Source of the DNA: Paraburkholderia elongata
Lineage (GTDB): Bacteria > Pseudomonadota > Gammaproteobacteria > Burkholderiales > Burkholderiaceae
DNA length: 64,000 nucleotides
Assembly: GCF_013177735.1 (NCBI RefSeq)
Contig: NZ_WOEZ01000228.1
Span: 29,093-93,092, forward strand
Direction of reading: 5' to 3'
Under the pieces are notes generated by a model. The model had not been told where the DNA came from. It saw only the letters and a list, made by a program, of their open reading frames with translations, and ran no database searches. The position numbers and the translations under genes were made by a program. Below, piece by piece: positions 33,428 to 42,489 of this stretch (within the stretch, counting starts at the first letter, position 1; each line of letters starts with the position of its first letter).

Positions 33428-34810
33428 ATGACGACCCTCAATAAGAAACTTTGCTTCGCACTGCTAACGGCCAGTTTGGCTTTTTCAGCCTGCGGTGGTG
33501 GCGGTGGCGACGACGGCAACTCGAACGCGGCCAAGGACAACGAAAAGCCGGCGACGCCGACTCCTAGTCCTACGCCCTCGCCGACGCCTGCGCCGAGTCC
33601 TACGCCGAGTCCTACGCCGAGCCCGGTGCCGACTCCGGCTCCCGCTCCGACTCCGACTCCGACTCCGACCACCGACGTCAACACCGTCCCGATCCTCGTC
33701 GATCGCACGATTCCTGGATCTTCGGTTAACATGCCGTACGTGACCGTCACCATATGCATCCCCGGCGTGCAAAGTGCAAACCAATGCGCAACCATCGATC
33801 ACATGCTGCTCGACACCGGCTCGGCTGGCGTGCGCGTGATGGCCAGTGCGCTGGGCTCGGCGCTCGCCGGCCGATTACCGGCACAAACAGGTGCCACTAA
33901 CGACCCGACCGGTGGCGCACCTATCGCCCAATGCGCGACGTTCGGGTCCGGCTACACATGGGGTTCGATCAAACGTGCCGACATAACGATCGGCAGCAAA
34001 ACGGCAGGCAATCTGCCGATCCAGGTGATCAGCGACGCTGCCTATCCCACCACACCGTCGGATTGCGCTTCGCGCGGCATCTCGAACATCGGTAGTACGG
34101 TATCCGAGCTCGGCGCCAACGGCGTAGTCGGCATCAGCCCTTCGCTAACCGACTATCCGCTCGCAGCACAATCCGCTTTGTCGGCTACGTACTACTATTG
34201 TCCGTCCACGGGATCATGCACTGGCGCGCGCGTGCCGCTCGACTCACAAGTCATGAATCCAGTCGCCAACTTCACATCGGACAACAACGGCACGATCATC
34301 CGTCTGCCCGCATTGCCAGCAGGCGGCCAGGCAACCGCCGCGGGTGAACTGGTGTTCGGCATCGGCACCCGGAAAAACAACGCGCTGCCGTCGACAGCAA
34401 ACGTTCTAAAGGTGGACAACAGCGGCGCCTTCAGCACGGTGTATCAGGGGCGCACGCTCACCAGCTATGTTGACAGCGGGACCAATGTGCTCTGGTTCCC
34501 GGATACGACGATGCCGACGAACTTCAGGGACTTCTACGTGCCACCGACTACGCTCAACCTGTCCGCCACGTGGTATTCCGTCGACTATTCAGCCGTCAGG
34601 AAAACCGGTACGGTTCTTACGGTGCCGTTCTCGATCGCCAATTCGTCAAACCTGCTGGCGAGCCAGTACGCCGCCTATGACAACCTTGGCGTATTCTGGT
34701 CCGAATGGACCTTCCTCTGGGGTTTGCCGTTCTTCTACGGCCGAGACGTGTACACCGCGCTCAGCACCGCCAAAGTCGGCACGCAAACCGGGCCGTTTAT
34801 CGCGTTCTGA
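33428..34810 (+). CDS. DUF3443 family lipoprotein
   Basis: A 460-residue protein with a lipoprotein signal peptide (lipobox LAFSAC, lipidated Cys22), a poly-Gly/acidic stretch, then a ~40-residue Thr/Ser/Pro linker (residues 43-82). The globular domain begins VPILVDRTIPGSSVNMPYVTVTICIPG and includes DHMLLDTGSAGVRVM and YVDSGTNVLWFP. These DTGS and DSGT pairs resemble the twin catalytic Asp motifs of pepsin-like aspartic proteases, so a protease-like fold is an idea worth testing. It is probably anchored in the outer membrane. Downstream partner of DUF2844; a strong terminator follows. Confidence 0.82.
   Translation: MTTLNKKLCFALLTASLAFSACGGGGGDDGNSNAAKDNEKPATPTPSPTPSPTPAPSPTPSPTPSPVPTPAPAPTPTPTPTTDVNTVPILVDRTIPGSSVNMPYVTVTICIPGVQSANQCATIDHMLLDTGSAGVRVMASALGSALAGRLPAQTGATNDPTGGAPIAQCATFGSGYTWGSIKRADITIGSKTAGNLPIQVISDAAYPTTPSDCASRGISNIGSTVSELGANGVVGISPSLTDYPLAAQSALSATYYYCPSTGSCTGARVPLDSQVMNPVANFTSDNNGTIIRLPALPAGGQATAAGELVFGIGTRKNNALPSTANVLKVDNSGAFSTVYQGRTLTSYVDSGTNVLWFPDTTMPTNFRDFYVPPTTLNLSATWYSVDYSAVRKTGTVLTVPFSIANSSNLLASQYAAYDNLGVFWSEWTFLWGLPFFYGRDVYTALSTAKVGTQTGPFIAF
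33554..33673 (+). repeat. Thr/Ser-Pro tandem-repeat linker in the DUF3443 gene
   Basis: About 40 codons made of units such as CCTACGCCGAGT encoding Thr-Pro-Ser-Pro, grading into Thr-Pro and Ala-Pro pairs. Near-identical 12-bp units at the DNA level make length change by slippage likely. The linker would hold the domain away from the membrane. Confidence 0.8.
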
Positions 34811-34838
34811 CGCGCCCCTAGCGTACGCGAGTGACACA

Positions 34839-34872
34839 AAAAGGCCGGCACCTGCAATGCCGGCCTTTTGTC
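34839..34872 (+). terminator. Bidirectional-looking terminator after the DUF3443 gene
   Basis: AAAAGGCCGGCA (34839-34850) pairs with TGCCGGCCTTTT (34858-34869) around a CCTGCAA loop. A-tract and T-tract flank the stem, so it can terminate both the DUF3443 gene and the convergent aminotransferase gene. Confidence 0.85.
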
Positions 34873-34904
34873 TTTCTAACGGAAGAACGTGCCCTGCCCA
34901 AGCG

Positions 34905-36236
34905 CTAATCCGTCTCCTTCAAAACCTCAGCCACCGTCCTGAAGATCTCCTCAATCTGCGCCTCTTCAATAATCAATGGCGGCGAGAACGCCAGAATATC
35001 CCCGGTATAACGCGTCAACACACCCTTCTCGAAGCACCGCACAAAAACATCATAAGCACGCGCACCAGGCGCTCCGGCACGCGACGCCAACTCCACCCCA
35101 CCCACCAGCCCGAGATTGCGCACATCGATCACATGCCTTTCACCGCGCAGCTTATGAATCGCATTCTCGAAAATCGGCGCCATCCGAGCAGCCCGTTCGA
35201 ACAGTTGCTCACGCTCATACAGATCAATCGTCGCGCAAGCCGCAGCCGCCGCAATCGGGTGTCCTGAATAGGTATACCCATGAAACAGTTCAATCCCAGC
35301 CGGCGCCCCATTCACGATCGAGTCGTGAATCTTCCCACTAGCCGCAACCGCCCCCATCGGCGCGGCCGCATTGTTAGTGCCCTTGGCCATCGTCAGCAGA
35401 TCCGGCGTCACGCCGAAGTACTGTGCAGCGAACGGCGCACCCAGACGCCCCCAGCCGGTAATCACTTCATCGAAGATCAGCAGAATGCCGTGCTTGTCGC
35501 AAATCTCACGCAACCGCTGCAAATACCCTTGCGGCGGAATCAGCACACCTGTCGATCCCGCAACCGGTTCAACAATCACCGCAGCAATCGTCGACGCATC
35601 GTGCAGCGTAACAAGCCGCTCCAGCTCATCAGCAAGATGCGCACCCCATGCCGGCTGCCCTTTCGAAAACGCCGCCTCCTTGATATTCAGCGTATGCGGC
35701 AAATGATCGACCGCCGGCAGCAGCCCGCCTGAAAACGCCTTGCGGTTCGGCGCAATGCCGCCCACCGAAATCCCGCCGAAGCCCACGCCGTGATACCCAC
35801 GCTCGCGTCCGATAAACCGCGTGCGCTGCCCTTCGCCACGCGAACGGTGGTAAGCCAACGCGATCTTCAACGCGGTATCCACGGCCTCCGAACCCGAGTT
35901 CACAAAGAAGATGTGCTTCAGATCCCCAGGCGTATGCCGCGCGATTTTCGTCGCGGCTTCGAAAGCCTTCGGGTGGCCCATCTGAAACGTCGGAGCAAAA
36001 TCCATTTCCGCCGCTTGCGCCTGCACGGCGGCCACGATCTCGTCGCGGCAGTGCCCCGCGTTGACGCACCACAGCCCGGCGGTGCCGTCGAGAATGCGCC
36101 GGCCATCGTGTGACGTGTAGTACATCCCCTTCGCGCTCGCCAGCAGCCGCGGTGCGCTCTTGAACTGGCGGTTCGCGGTAAAGGGCATCCAGAACGCGGA
36201 CATATCGGGTGTATTGACGCTGGCGCGCTCATTCAT
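34905..36236 (-). CDS. Omega-amino acid:pyruvate aminotransferase (class III)
   Basis: A 443-residue PLP enzyme. Family blocks include FWMPFTANRQFK, GTAGLWCVNAGHCRDEI, VNSGSEAVDTALKIALAYH, GYHGVGFGG, LLIFDEVITGWGR and TMAKGTNNAAAPMGAV, whose Lys binds PLP. The N-terminus resembles beta-alanine:pyruvate transaminase. It would transfer amino groups from beta-alanine or other omega-amino acids to pyruvate, fitting the nitrogen-salvage context of the divergent urea genes. The 3' half of the gene is GT-rich on the coding strand. Confidence 0.88.
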   Translation of the reverse strand: MNERASVNTPDMSAFWMPFTANRQFKSAPRLLASAKGMYYTSHDGRRILDGTAGLWCVNAGHCRDEIVAAVQAQAAEMDFAPTFQMGHPKAFEAATKIARHTPGDLKHIFFVNSGSEAVDTALKIALAYHRSRGEGQRTRFIGRERGYHGVGFGGISVGGIAPNRKAFSGGLLPAVDHLPHTLNIKEAAFSKGQPAWGAHLADELERLVTLHDASTIAAVIVEPVAGSTGVLIPPQGYLQRLREICDKHGILLIFDEVITGWGRLGAPFAAQYFGVTPDLLTMAKGTNNAAAPMGAVAASGKIHDSIVNGAPAGIELFHGYTYSGHPIAAAAACATIDLYEREQLFERAARMAPIFENAIHKLRGERHVIDVRNLGLVGGVELASRAGAPGARAYDVFVRCFEKGVLTRYTGDILAFSPPLIIEEAQIEEIFRTVAEVLKETD

Positions 36237-36586
36237 GTCGTGTCTCCTCGCGTGGGTGGTCTTCCAGTGTAGGCAGAGCGCGGCGCATGCACAAAGGGGC
36301 GGCGGTCATGCACCGCCGACGCCCGCTGGCCGATGGACACGCTTCGTTGCGGCGCGACACGCACCTGAACGAGGCGCGAGCCCCACTCCTGCACCAAATT
36401 TGCGCCGCATTACGCATAACTGACGTGGCGCATCACCGCGTCGCAGCACGCAATCCGCGGACTTCAAGTCGAAATTACTGCATGGCATGTGCCTTGCAGT
36501 ACACAAGCGGCAAGTCATGCGGGATAAGCCCTGCTGGCTGAAATCGACGCCCACAAACAGTCACCATCAATGGCAAGGGGAAATAC
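36237..36586. promoter_or_regulatory. Divergent control region upstream of urtA
   Basis: A 350-bp gap between the aminotransferase and urtA starts with no gene. It contains a sigma-54 promoter (36483-36498) and three TGCAC half-sites upstream (36288-36292, 36309-36313, 36390-36394) of the kind found in NtrC enhancer sites (TGCAC...GTGCA), although no complete palindrome is present. Confidence 0.6.
36483..36498 (+). promoter_or_regulatory. Sigma-54 (RpoN) promoter of urtA
   Basis: TGGCATGTGCCTTGCA matches the -24/-12 consensus TGGCAC-N5-TTGCA with one mismatch and exact GG-N10-GC spacing. It lies about 90 bp upstream of the urtA ATG. RpoN with NtrC activation is common for urea transporter genes, so nitrogen-limitation control is expected. 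Confidence 0.75.
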
Positions 36587-37885
36587 ATGAAACGTCGCAG
36601 TCTGTTGAAGTTCGGCTCCATGTCGGGCGCATTGGCGCTTGCAGGTCAGGTTCCGTTTGCTCAGGCGCAGTCGGGCAGCGGTCCGATTAAAGTAGGCGTT
36701 CTACATTCCTTGTCCGGCACGATGGCGATCTCGGAGACATCGCTCAAAGACACCGCGCTGATGACCATCGCGGACATCAACAAGAACGGCGGCGTCATGG
36801 GCCGCCAACTGCAGCCGGTGGTCGTGGACCCGGCGTCGAACTGGCCGCTGTTCGCTGAAAAAGCACGCCAGCTGATCACCCAGGAAAAGTGCGCCGTCGT
36901 GTTCGGCTGCTGGACGTCGGTGTCGCGCAAGTCGGTGCTGCCGGTGTTCGAAGAACTGAACGGCCTGCTGTTCTACCCGGTGCAGTACGAAGGCGAAGAA
37001 ATGTCGCGCAACGTGTTCTACACGGGCGCCGCGCCGAATCAGCAAGCGATTCCGGCCACCGAATACCTGATGAGCACGGAAGGCGGCGGCGCCAAGCGCT
37101 TCTTCCTGCTCGGCACCGACTATGTGTACCCCCGCACGACCAACAAGATCCTGCGCGCGTTCCTCAAGTCGAAAGGCGTGCAGGAAGCCGATATCCAGGA
37201 GGTCTACACGCCCTTCGGCCACAGCGACTATCAGACCATCGTCGCGAACATCAAGACCTTCTCGCAGGGCGGCAAGACAGCGGTGATCTCGACCGTCAAC
37301 GGCGACTCCAATGTGCCGTTCTACAAGGAACTGGGCAACCAGGGGCTGAAGGCGTCCGACGTGCCGGTCGTCGCGTTCTCGGTCGGCGAAGAAGAATTGC
37401 GCGGCATCGATACGAAGCCGCTGGTCGGCAATCTCGCGGCTTGGAACTACTTCATGTCGCTGCGCAACCCGGCCAACGAGAAGTTCAAGAAGCAATGGGC
37501 ACAGTGGGTCAAGGACAACAACCTGCCGGGCGGCACCAAGCGCGTGACCAATGACCCGATGGAGGCGACCTTCGTCGGCATCCATATGTGGAAGCAGGCC
37601 GTCGAGAAAGCGAAGAGCACGGATGTGGACAAGGTGCGCGTGGCGATGGTCGGCCAGACGTTTGCGGCACCGTCGGGCTTCACGCTCGAAATGGACGGCA
37701 ATCACCATCTGCACAAGCCGGTGATGATCGGCGAAGTACGTGCCGACGGTCAGTTCAACGTGGTTTGGCGCACCAAGACCGCAATTCGCGCGCAGCCGTG
37801 GAGCCCGTTCATCGCCGGCAATTCGAGCAAGCCGGATGTGGTCAGTTCGATTCCCGCATTCCTGAAGCGCTCGCGGGTTGCCTGA
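36587..37885 (+). CDS. urtA: Urea ABC transporter substrate-binding protein
   Basis: A 432-residue periplasmic binding protein. Signal peptide MKRRSLLKFGSMSGALALAGQVPFAQA (with a Tat-like RRSLLKF motif), then VGVLHSLSGTMAISETSLKDTALM and FGCWTSVSRKSVLPVFEELNGLLFYPVQYEGEE, both diagnostic of UrtA. It captures urea (or short amides) at low concentration for UrtBCDE. AAGGGG lies 9 nt ahead of the ATG. First gene of the urt group and downstream of a sigma-54 promoter. Confidence 0.96.
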   Translation: MKRRSLLKFGSMSGALALAGQVPFAQAQSGSGPIKVGVLHSLSGTMAISETSLKDTALMTIADINKNGGVMGRQLQPVVVDPASNWPLFAEKARQLITQEKCAVVFGCWTSVSRKSVLPVFEELNGLLFYPVQYEGEEMSRNVFYTGAAPNQQAIPATEYLMSTEGGGAKRFFLLGTDYVYPRTTNKILRAFLKSKGVQEADIQEVYTPFGHSDYQTIVANIKTFSQGGKTAVISTVNGDSNVPFYKELGNQGLKASDVPVVAFSVGEEELRGIDTKPLVGNLAAWNYFMSLRNPANEKFKKQWAQWVKDNNLPGGTKRVTNDPMEATFVGIHMWKQAVEKAKSTDVDKVRVAMVGQTFAAPSGFTLEMDGNHHLHKPVMIGEVRADGQFNVVWRTKTAIRAQPWSPFIAGNSSKPDVVSSIPAFLKRSRVA

Positions 37886-38020
37886 GCCTGAACCTGGGCA
37901 GAGCCGGGGCTGAACCGCTGCTCTGCCCGACAGGACGCCGCAAGACGCAAGACAACGGCGTGGCACCGGCGCATCACCGCGATGCCGCGCCGCCTCGCCG
38001 GTTTTTCCTCAAAGGCCATC

Positions 38021-39646
38021 ATGGCGTTTTCATTTCTGAAATTCGCACGACGCAGCATCGGCGGCCTCGCGCTCTCGCTTATCGTTAGCGCGCCGCTTAC
38101 CGCCTTTGCGCTGAGCCCGGCCGATGTCGCGCCGCTCGCCGGCGACGACTTCGATGCGAAATCCGCGGCAATCGACAAACTGATTGCCAACCACGACAAA
38201 GAATCGCTCGCGGTCCTCAAAGCGCTCTCCGAGGACAGCGCGCTCGCCACCGACTCCGGCGCGGTGCTGCTGCAAGACGGCGACACGGCACGCGATGCCG
38301 TCACCGGTAAAACCGTCGCCGCGGGCGACGCGCAACCGGTCACCCTGAACAATCTGCTGCGCTCGAAAGTGGCGGGCGCACTCTCGGGCCTGCAACTCGA
38401 TTCGCCCGACGCCGCCACGCGCGACGCCGCCATCACCGCGCTACTGCAAAACCCCGATCCGTCGATCAAACCGCTCGTCGATGCGGCGCGCACGAAGGAA
38501 ACCGACCCGGCGCTAAAGAAGCGCCTCGACACGCTGTGGGCGATGACCGCGCTGCACGACGCCGACCCGGCCAAGCGTCTCGAAGCCGTGCAACTGGTCG
38601 CCGCGCGGCACGATCTCGACATGAACGAACTGCTGCGTCCGCTCGTCGCGAAGAAGCCGGACGGCACCTTCAACGAAGCGGACGACCGCGTGCGCGCCGC
38701 CGCGCAAAGCGGCATCGACGAACTCGATTCGATCCAGCGCCGCAGCCAGATCGCCGGGACGTTGTTCGCGGGCTTGTCGCTCGGCAGCGTGCTGCTGCTC
38801 GCCGCACTCGGTCTCGCGATCACGTACGGACTTATCGGCGTCATCAACATGGCGCACGGCGAATTCCTGATGATCGGCGCGTACGCAACGTACGTCGTGC
38901 AGAACTTGTTCCAACGCTTTGCCCCAGGCGCGTTCGACTGGTATCCGCTGCTTGCCGTGCCGGCGTCATTCGCCGCAGCCGGACTGGTCGGCATCGTGCT
39001 CGAACGGCTAGTGCTGAAGCATTTGTACGGCCGTCCGCTCGAAACCTTGCTGACCACCTTCGGCGTCAGCCTGATCCTGATTCAGGCGACGCGCATGGTG
39101 TTCGGGGCGCAGAACGTCCAGGTGATCAATCCCGCCTGGATGAGCGGCGGCGTGACCGTACTGCCCAATCTGATCCTGCCGTACAACCGGTTGGTGATTC
39201 TGGCGTTTTCGCTGATCGTCGTCGGGATTGCGTGGGCAGTCTTGACTAAAACCCGCTTGGGTCTGTTCGTGCGCGCCGTCACGCAAAACCGCCGAATGGC
39301 AGCATGCGTCGGCGTGAAGACCGCGCGCGTCGATTCGTATGCGTTCGCGTTCGGCGCAGGCATTGCCGGCCTGGGTGGCTGTGCGCTGTCGCAGATCGGC
39401 AATGTGGGTCCGGACCTTGGCCAGAGCTACATCATCGATTCGTTCATGGCCGTGGTGCTCGGCGGCGTCGGCCAGCTCGCCGGCACGGTGATCGGCGGCT
39501 TCGGGCTCGGGCTCGTCAGCAAGGCGATCGAACCGTTCTGGGGCGCGGTGCTCGCCAAGATCGCCGTGCTCGTGCTGATCGTATTGTTCATCCAGAAGCG
39601 TCCGCAGGGTATGTTCGCCCTCAAGGGCCGTAGCGCGGAGGCATGA
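38021..39646 (+). CDS. urtB: Urea ABC transporter permease UrtB
   Basis: A 541-residue protein. Start chosen at 38021, giving a signal-like helix ending FALSPADV. Residues about 30-240 are a soluble helical region typical of long UrtB, followed by the LivH-type permease domain (LSLGSVLLLAALGLAITYGLIGVINMAHGEFLMIGAY), with about eight membrane segments and the coupling loop GVKTARVDSYAFAFGAGIAGLGGCAL. It pairs with UrtC to form the urea channel. It begins 135 bp after urtA. Confidence 0.95.
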   Translation: MAFSFLKFARRSIGGLALSLIVSAPLTAFALSPADVAPLAGDDFDAKSAAIDKLIANHDKESLAVLKALSEDSALATDSGAVLLQDGDTARDAVTGKTVAAGDAQPVTLNNLLRSKVAGALSGLQLDSPDAATRDAAITALLQNPDPSIKPLVDAARTKETDPALKKRLDTLWAMTALHDADPAKRLEAVQLVAARHDLDMNELLRPLVAKKPDGTFNEADDRVRAAAQSGIDELDSIQRRSQIAGTLFAGLSLGSVLLLAALGLAITYGLIGVINMAHGEFLMIGAYATYVVQNLFQRFAPGAFDWYPLLAVPASFAAAGLVGIVLERLVLKHLYGRPLETLLTTFGVSLILIQATRMVFGAQNVQVINPAWMSGGVTVLPNLILPYNRLVILAFSLIVVGIAWAVLTKTRLGLFVRAVTQNRRMAACVGVKTARVDSYAFAFGAGIAGLGGCALSQIGNVGPDLGQSYIIDSFMAVVLGGVGQLAGTVIGGFGLGLVSKAIEPFWGAVLAKIAVLVLIVLFIQKRPQGMFALKGRSAEA

Positions 39647-39647
39647 G

Positions 39648-40841
39648 ATGACATCGGCTACCTCCTCATCAGCTCACGTCGGCGCAGCGGGCGGTGGCGG
39701 TGGCGCCGCTGTCGGACGCGAAGCGCAGTCCGGCTTCGCGCTCGGCTTGCCGCCACGTCCCGCGTTGCTGTCGCGCCGCGCGTGGCTCGCGCTGATCGCA
39801 CTGATCATCGTGTTCGGTCTCGGCGTGCCATTCGCTACCCTGGTGGTCCCGGAGACGAGCGCGTTCCATCTGTCCGCGTATGCGATGACGATCACCGGCA
39901 AGTTCATGTGCTACGCAATCGCCGCGCTGGCACTCGATCTCGTGTGGGGTTATTGCGGCATTCTGAGCCTGGGACACGCGTTGTTCTTTGCGTTGGGCGG
40001 TTACGCGATCGGCATGTACCTCATGCGCTCGATCGGCCACGAAGGCAAATACGGCAGCGACCTGCCCGACTTCATGGTGTTTCTCGACTGGCACCAACTG
40101 CCGTGGTACTGGCAAGGCACTCAGCATCTCGGCTATGCGCTGCTGCTGGTGGTGCTGGTGCCCGCCGTTGTCGCGTGGGTGTTCGGCTTCTTCACGTTCC
40201 GTTCGCGGGTGAAGGGCGTGTACCTGTCGATCATCACGCAGGCGATGACGTTTGCCGCCATGCTGCTGTTCTACCGCAACGAAACGGGCTTCGGCGGTAA
40301 CAACGGCTTTACCGACTTCAAGCGTATCGGCGGCTTTCCGATTACGCATCCGGGTACGCGCACTGCCCTCCTGCTGATCACGTTCGCGGTGTTGATCCTG
40401 GCATTCATCGGCGCTCGGGCAATCGTCACGTCGAAGCTCGGCCGCGTGGTCACTGCGGTACGTGACGGCGAAACGCGCTTGATGTTCCTCGGCTACAGCC
40501 CGCTCGCGTACAAGCTGTTCGTGTGGACCGTCTCCGCGGCTTTGTGCGGGGTTGCTGGCGCGCTGTATGTGCCGCAGGTCGGCATTATCAACCCGGGCGA
40601 GATGTCGCCGGGCAATTCGATCGAGATGGCGATCTGGGTTGCGGTGGGCGGACGCGGCACGTTGATCGGACCGATCATCGGCGCGTTCGCGGTGAATGGC
40701 GCAAAGAGCTTTTTTACCGCGAACTTCCCTGAATACTGGCTGTTCTTTCTTGGCCTGATTTTCGTGCTGGTCCCGCTGTTGTTGCCGAACGGCATCATGG
40801 GGTTGATCGAAATGATCACGCGCAAGAGGAACCGCACATGA
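39648..40841 (+). CDS. urtC: Urea ABC transporter permease UrtC
   Basis: A 397-residue LivM-type permease starting one base after the urtB stop. Hydrophobic segments begin near residue 45, followed by CYAIAALALDLVWGYCGILSLGHALFFALGGYAIGMYLM and the coupling region VRDGETRLMFLGYSPLAYKLFVWTVSAAL. It forms the heterodimeric membrane channel with UrtB. Its stop overlaps the urtD start by 4 bp. Confidence 0.95.
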   Translation: MTSATSSSAHVGAAGGGGGAAVGREAQSGFALGLPPRPALLSRRAWLALIALIIVFGLGVPFATLVVPETSAFHLSAYAMTITGKFMCYAIAALALDLVWGYCGILSLGHALFFALGGYAIGMYLMRSIGHEGKYGSDLPDFMVFLDWHQLPWYWQGTQHLGYALLLVVLVPAVVAWVFGFFTFRSRVKGVYLSIITQAMTFAAMLLFYRNETGFGGNNGFTDFKRIGGFPITHPGTRTALLLITFAVLILAFIGARAIVTSKLGRVVTAVRDGETRLMFLGYSPLAYKLFVWTVSAALCGVAGALYVPQVGIINPGEMSPGNSIEMAIWVAVGGRGTLIGPIIGAFAVNGAKSFFTANFPEYWLFFLGLIFVLVPLLLPNGIMGLIEMITRKRNRT

Positions 40842-41701
40842 ACGAAAAACCGATGGTTCCCGATCTTGCATTACCTGAAGAGCCTGCTGAACGGTCGTTG
40901 AGCGGCGTCGCGAGCATGGGGCACGCGGTGGTGCCGGGCGAGATCGATATTTCGCACGGGACGATTCTGTACCTTGAAGATGTGACGGTGAGTTTCGATG
41001 GGTTTCGCGCGTTGAATGCGTTGAGTTTGTCGATCGATGCGGGTGAGTTGCGGTGCATCATCGGGCCGAATGGGGCCGGCAAGACGACGATGATGGATGT
41101 CATCACCGGGAAGACCGAGCCGGATTCCGGCAAGGTTTTTCTTGGGCAGTCGATTGATTTGACGCGGATGAATGAGCCTTCTATTGCCCGTGCCGGCATT
41201 GGGCGGAAGTTTCAGAAGCCTACGGTTTTTGAGCAGCATCCTGTGTGGGAGAACCTTGAGTTGGCTATGAAGGCTGACAAGGGATGGTGGACTTCTTTGC
41301 GCGCGCGACTCGATCGTGAGGCGCAAGCGCGGATTGAAGAGACTCTGGCTTTGATCGGGTTGGAGAGCGAAGCGCGGCGCCTTGCCGGTGAGTTGTCGCA
41401 TGGGCAGAAGCAGCGGCTCGAGATCGGGATGTTACTGATGCAGCAACCGGCGCTGCTTTTGCTTGATGAGCCTGCGGCTGGCATGACCGATGATGAGACG
41501 ATGCAGTTGGCTGAACTACTTAATCATTTGCGTGGGACTTGTTCGATGATGGTTGTTGAACATGATATGGAGTTTGTTGCGGCGTTGTCGGGCGATAAGG
41601 GGAAGGTGACGGTGATGGCCGAAGGGCGGGTTCTTGCGCATGGCACTTTGGATGAGGTTAAACGGGATGAGACGGTGATCGAGTCTTATCTTGGGCGGTG
41701 A
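40838..41701 (+). CDS. urtD: Urea ABC transporter ATPase UrtD
   Basis: A 287-residue ABC ATPase with Walker A GPNGAGKTTMMDVITG, signature LSHGQKQRLEIGM and Walker B LLLLDEPAAGM, followed by the H-loop VVEHDMEF. LivG-type subunit. It overlaps urtC by 4 bp. The coding strand is GT-rich and grows more so toward the 3' end (41341-41700 by hand: A67 C65 G135 T93), unlike urtA-C. The gene ends 50 bp before the second inverted-repeat element, which separates it from urtE. Confidence 0.95.
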   Translation: MNEKPMVPDLALPEEPAERSLSGVASMGHAVVPGEIDISHGTILYLEDVTVSFDGFRALNALSLSIDAGELRCIIGPNGAGKTTMMDVITGKTEPDSGKVFLGQSIDLTRMNEPSIARAGIGRKFQKPTVFEQHPVWENLELAMKADKGWWTSLRARLDREAQARIEETLALIGLESEARRLAGELSHGQKQRLEIGMLLMQQPALLLLDEPAAGMTDDETMQLAELLNHLRGTCSMMVVEHDMEFVAALSGDKGKVTVMAEGRVLAHGTLDEVKRDETVIESYLGR

Positions 41702-41750
41702 GGATCGCTTTGTTTTTTTGCCTGCGCGGCGCTTTTTTCTGTGCGCTTAC

Positions 41751-41953
41751 GGCGTTGGCCTTTCCTTGAATTGATATTGGTTTATTAGCGTTCGCCCCTG
41801 TGCGGGGCAGGCACTTACTTTCTTTGCCGCCGCAAAGAAAGATAAGCAAAGAAAGCGGCTTCACACCGCTAATTCTTAAGCGGGGCCCTCGCACAGTTGC
41901 GGTAGTGGTGCATCTGGAATCCGTGCCCTTGCACATTCACCGTGAGTGACAAA
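41751..41953 (+). repeat. Left arm of inverted-repeat element 2
   Basis: Pairs in inverted orientation with 42287-42489. Shares with element 1 the ordered blocks TTATTAGCGTTCGCCCC, the CTTTCTTTGC hairpin, GCGGTAGTGG, CATCTGGAAT and GTGAGTGACAA. Confidence 0.85.
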
Positions 41954-42286
41954 GGGCTCATCAGCTCCCACTCCGCACTACGTGCGTCGCGGATGGGTAT
42001 GCATGGGAAACCAGGGTCTTCGGTTGAAGGCCGTGGGGCCGTCGGCGTCGCCTCGGCGCGACGGCTGATTGCTCGATGGAGAGTTTCATCAGCGGATGCG
42101 GTGACACCGAGCCATGTGAATAGGAGTGGGCATCGAGTGAGGCAATCAACAGATGGAACATGTGAACTGGTGTGATGCCGGTCAAGCGATCGACAGCCCG
42201 CACGCACAAACAGGAATGGATGCCGAATGACCCAATGGCTTTATGAAGTACTCTTCGGCGCGCGCAGCGCCGCCGGAAGTATGACT

Positions 42287-42489
42287 GCCTTGTCACTAGC
42301 GCCGAATGTGCGAGAACACCGATTCCAGATGCACCACTATCCCCTCCAAGCCAGGGGACCCGCTTAAGAATTAGCGGTTTGAGCCGCTTTCTTTGCTTAC
42401 TTTCTTTGCGGCGGCAAAGAAAGTAAGTGCCTGCCCCGCACAGGGGCGACGCTAATAATCCAATATCAAATCAAGGAAAGGCCAACGCC
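42287..42489 (-). repeat. Right arm of inverted-repeat element 2
   Basis: Inverted counterpart of 41751-41953, starting CCTTGTCACT and ending GGCCAACGCC. Slightly more diverged than the other three arms (for example CCCCTCCAAGCCAGG replaces the usual block near 42340). The 90 bp between the arm and urtE are A+C rich. Confidence 0.82.

Larger units (their letters stand above)
41751..42489. repeat. Long-inverted-repeat element, copy 2, between urtD and urtE
   Basis: About 740 bp bounded by GGCGTTGGCC (41751-41760) and GGCCAACGCC (42480-42489). The arms are 41751-41953 and 42287-42489, clearly homologous to those of the copy at 6785-7564 and carrying the same GCCCC-TGTGC-GGGGC and CTTTCTTTGC hairpins. 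The ~330-bp centre is largely different from that of copy 1, except that its right inner edge (about 42240-42286) matches the inverted left inner edge of copy 1. No gene was recognised inside. The 880-bp urtD-urtE gap is created by this element. Confidence 0.85.
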
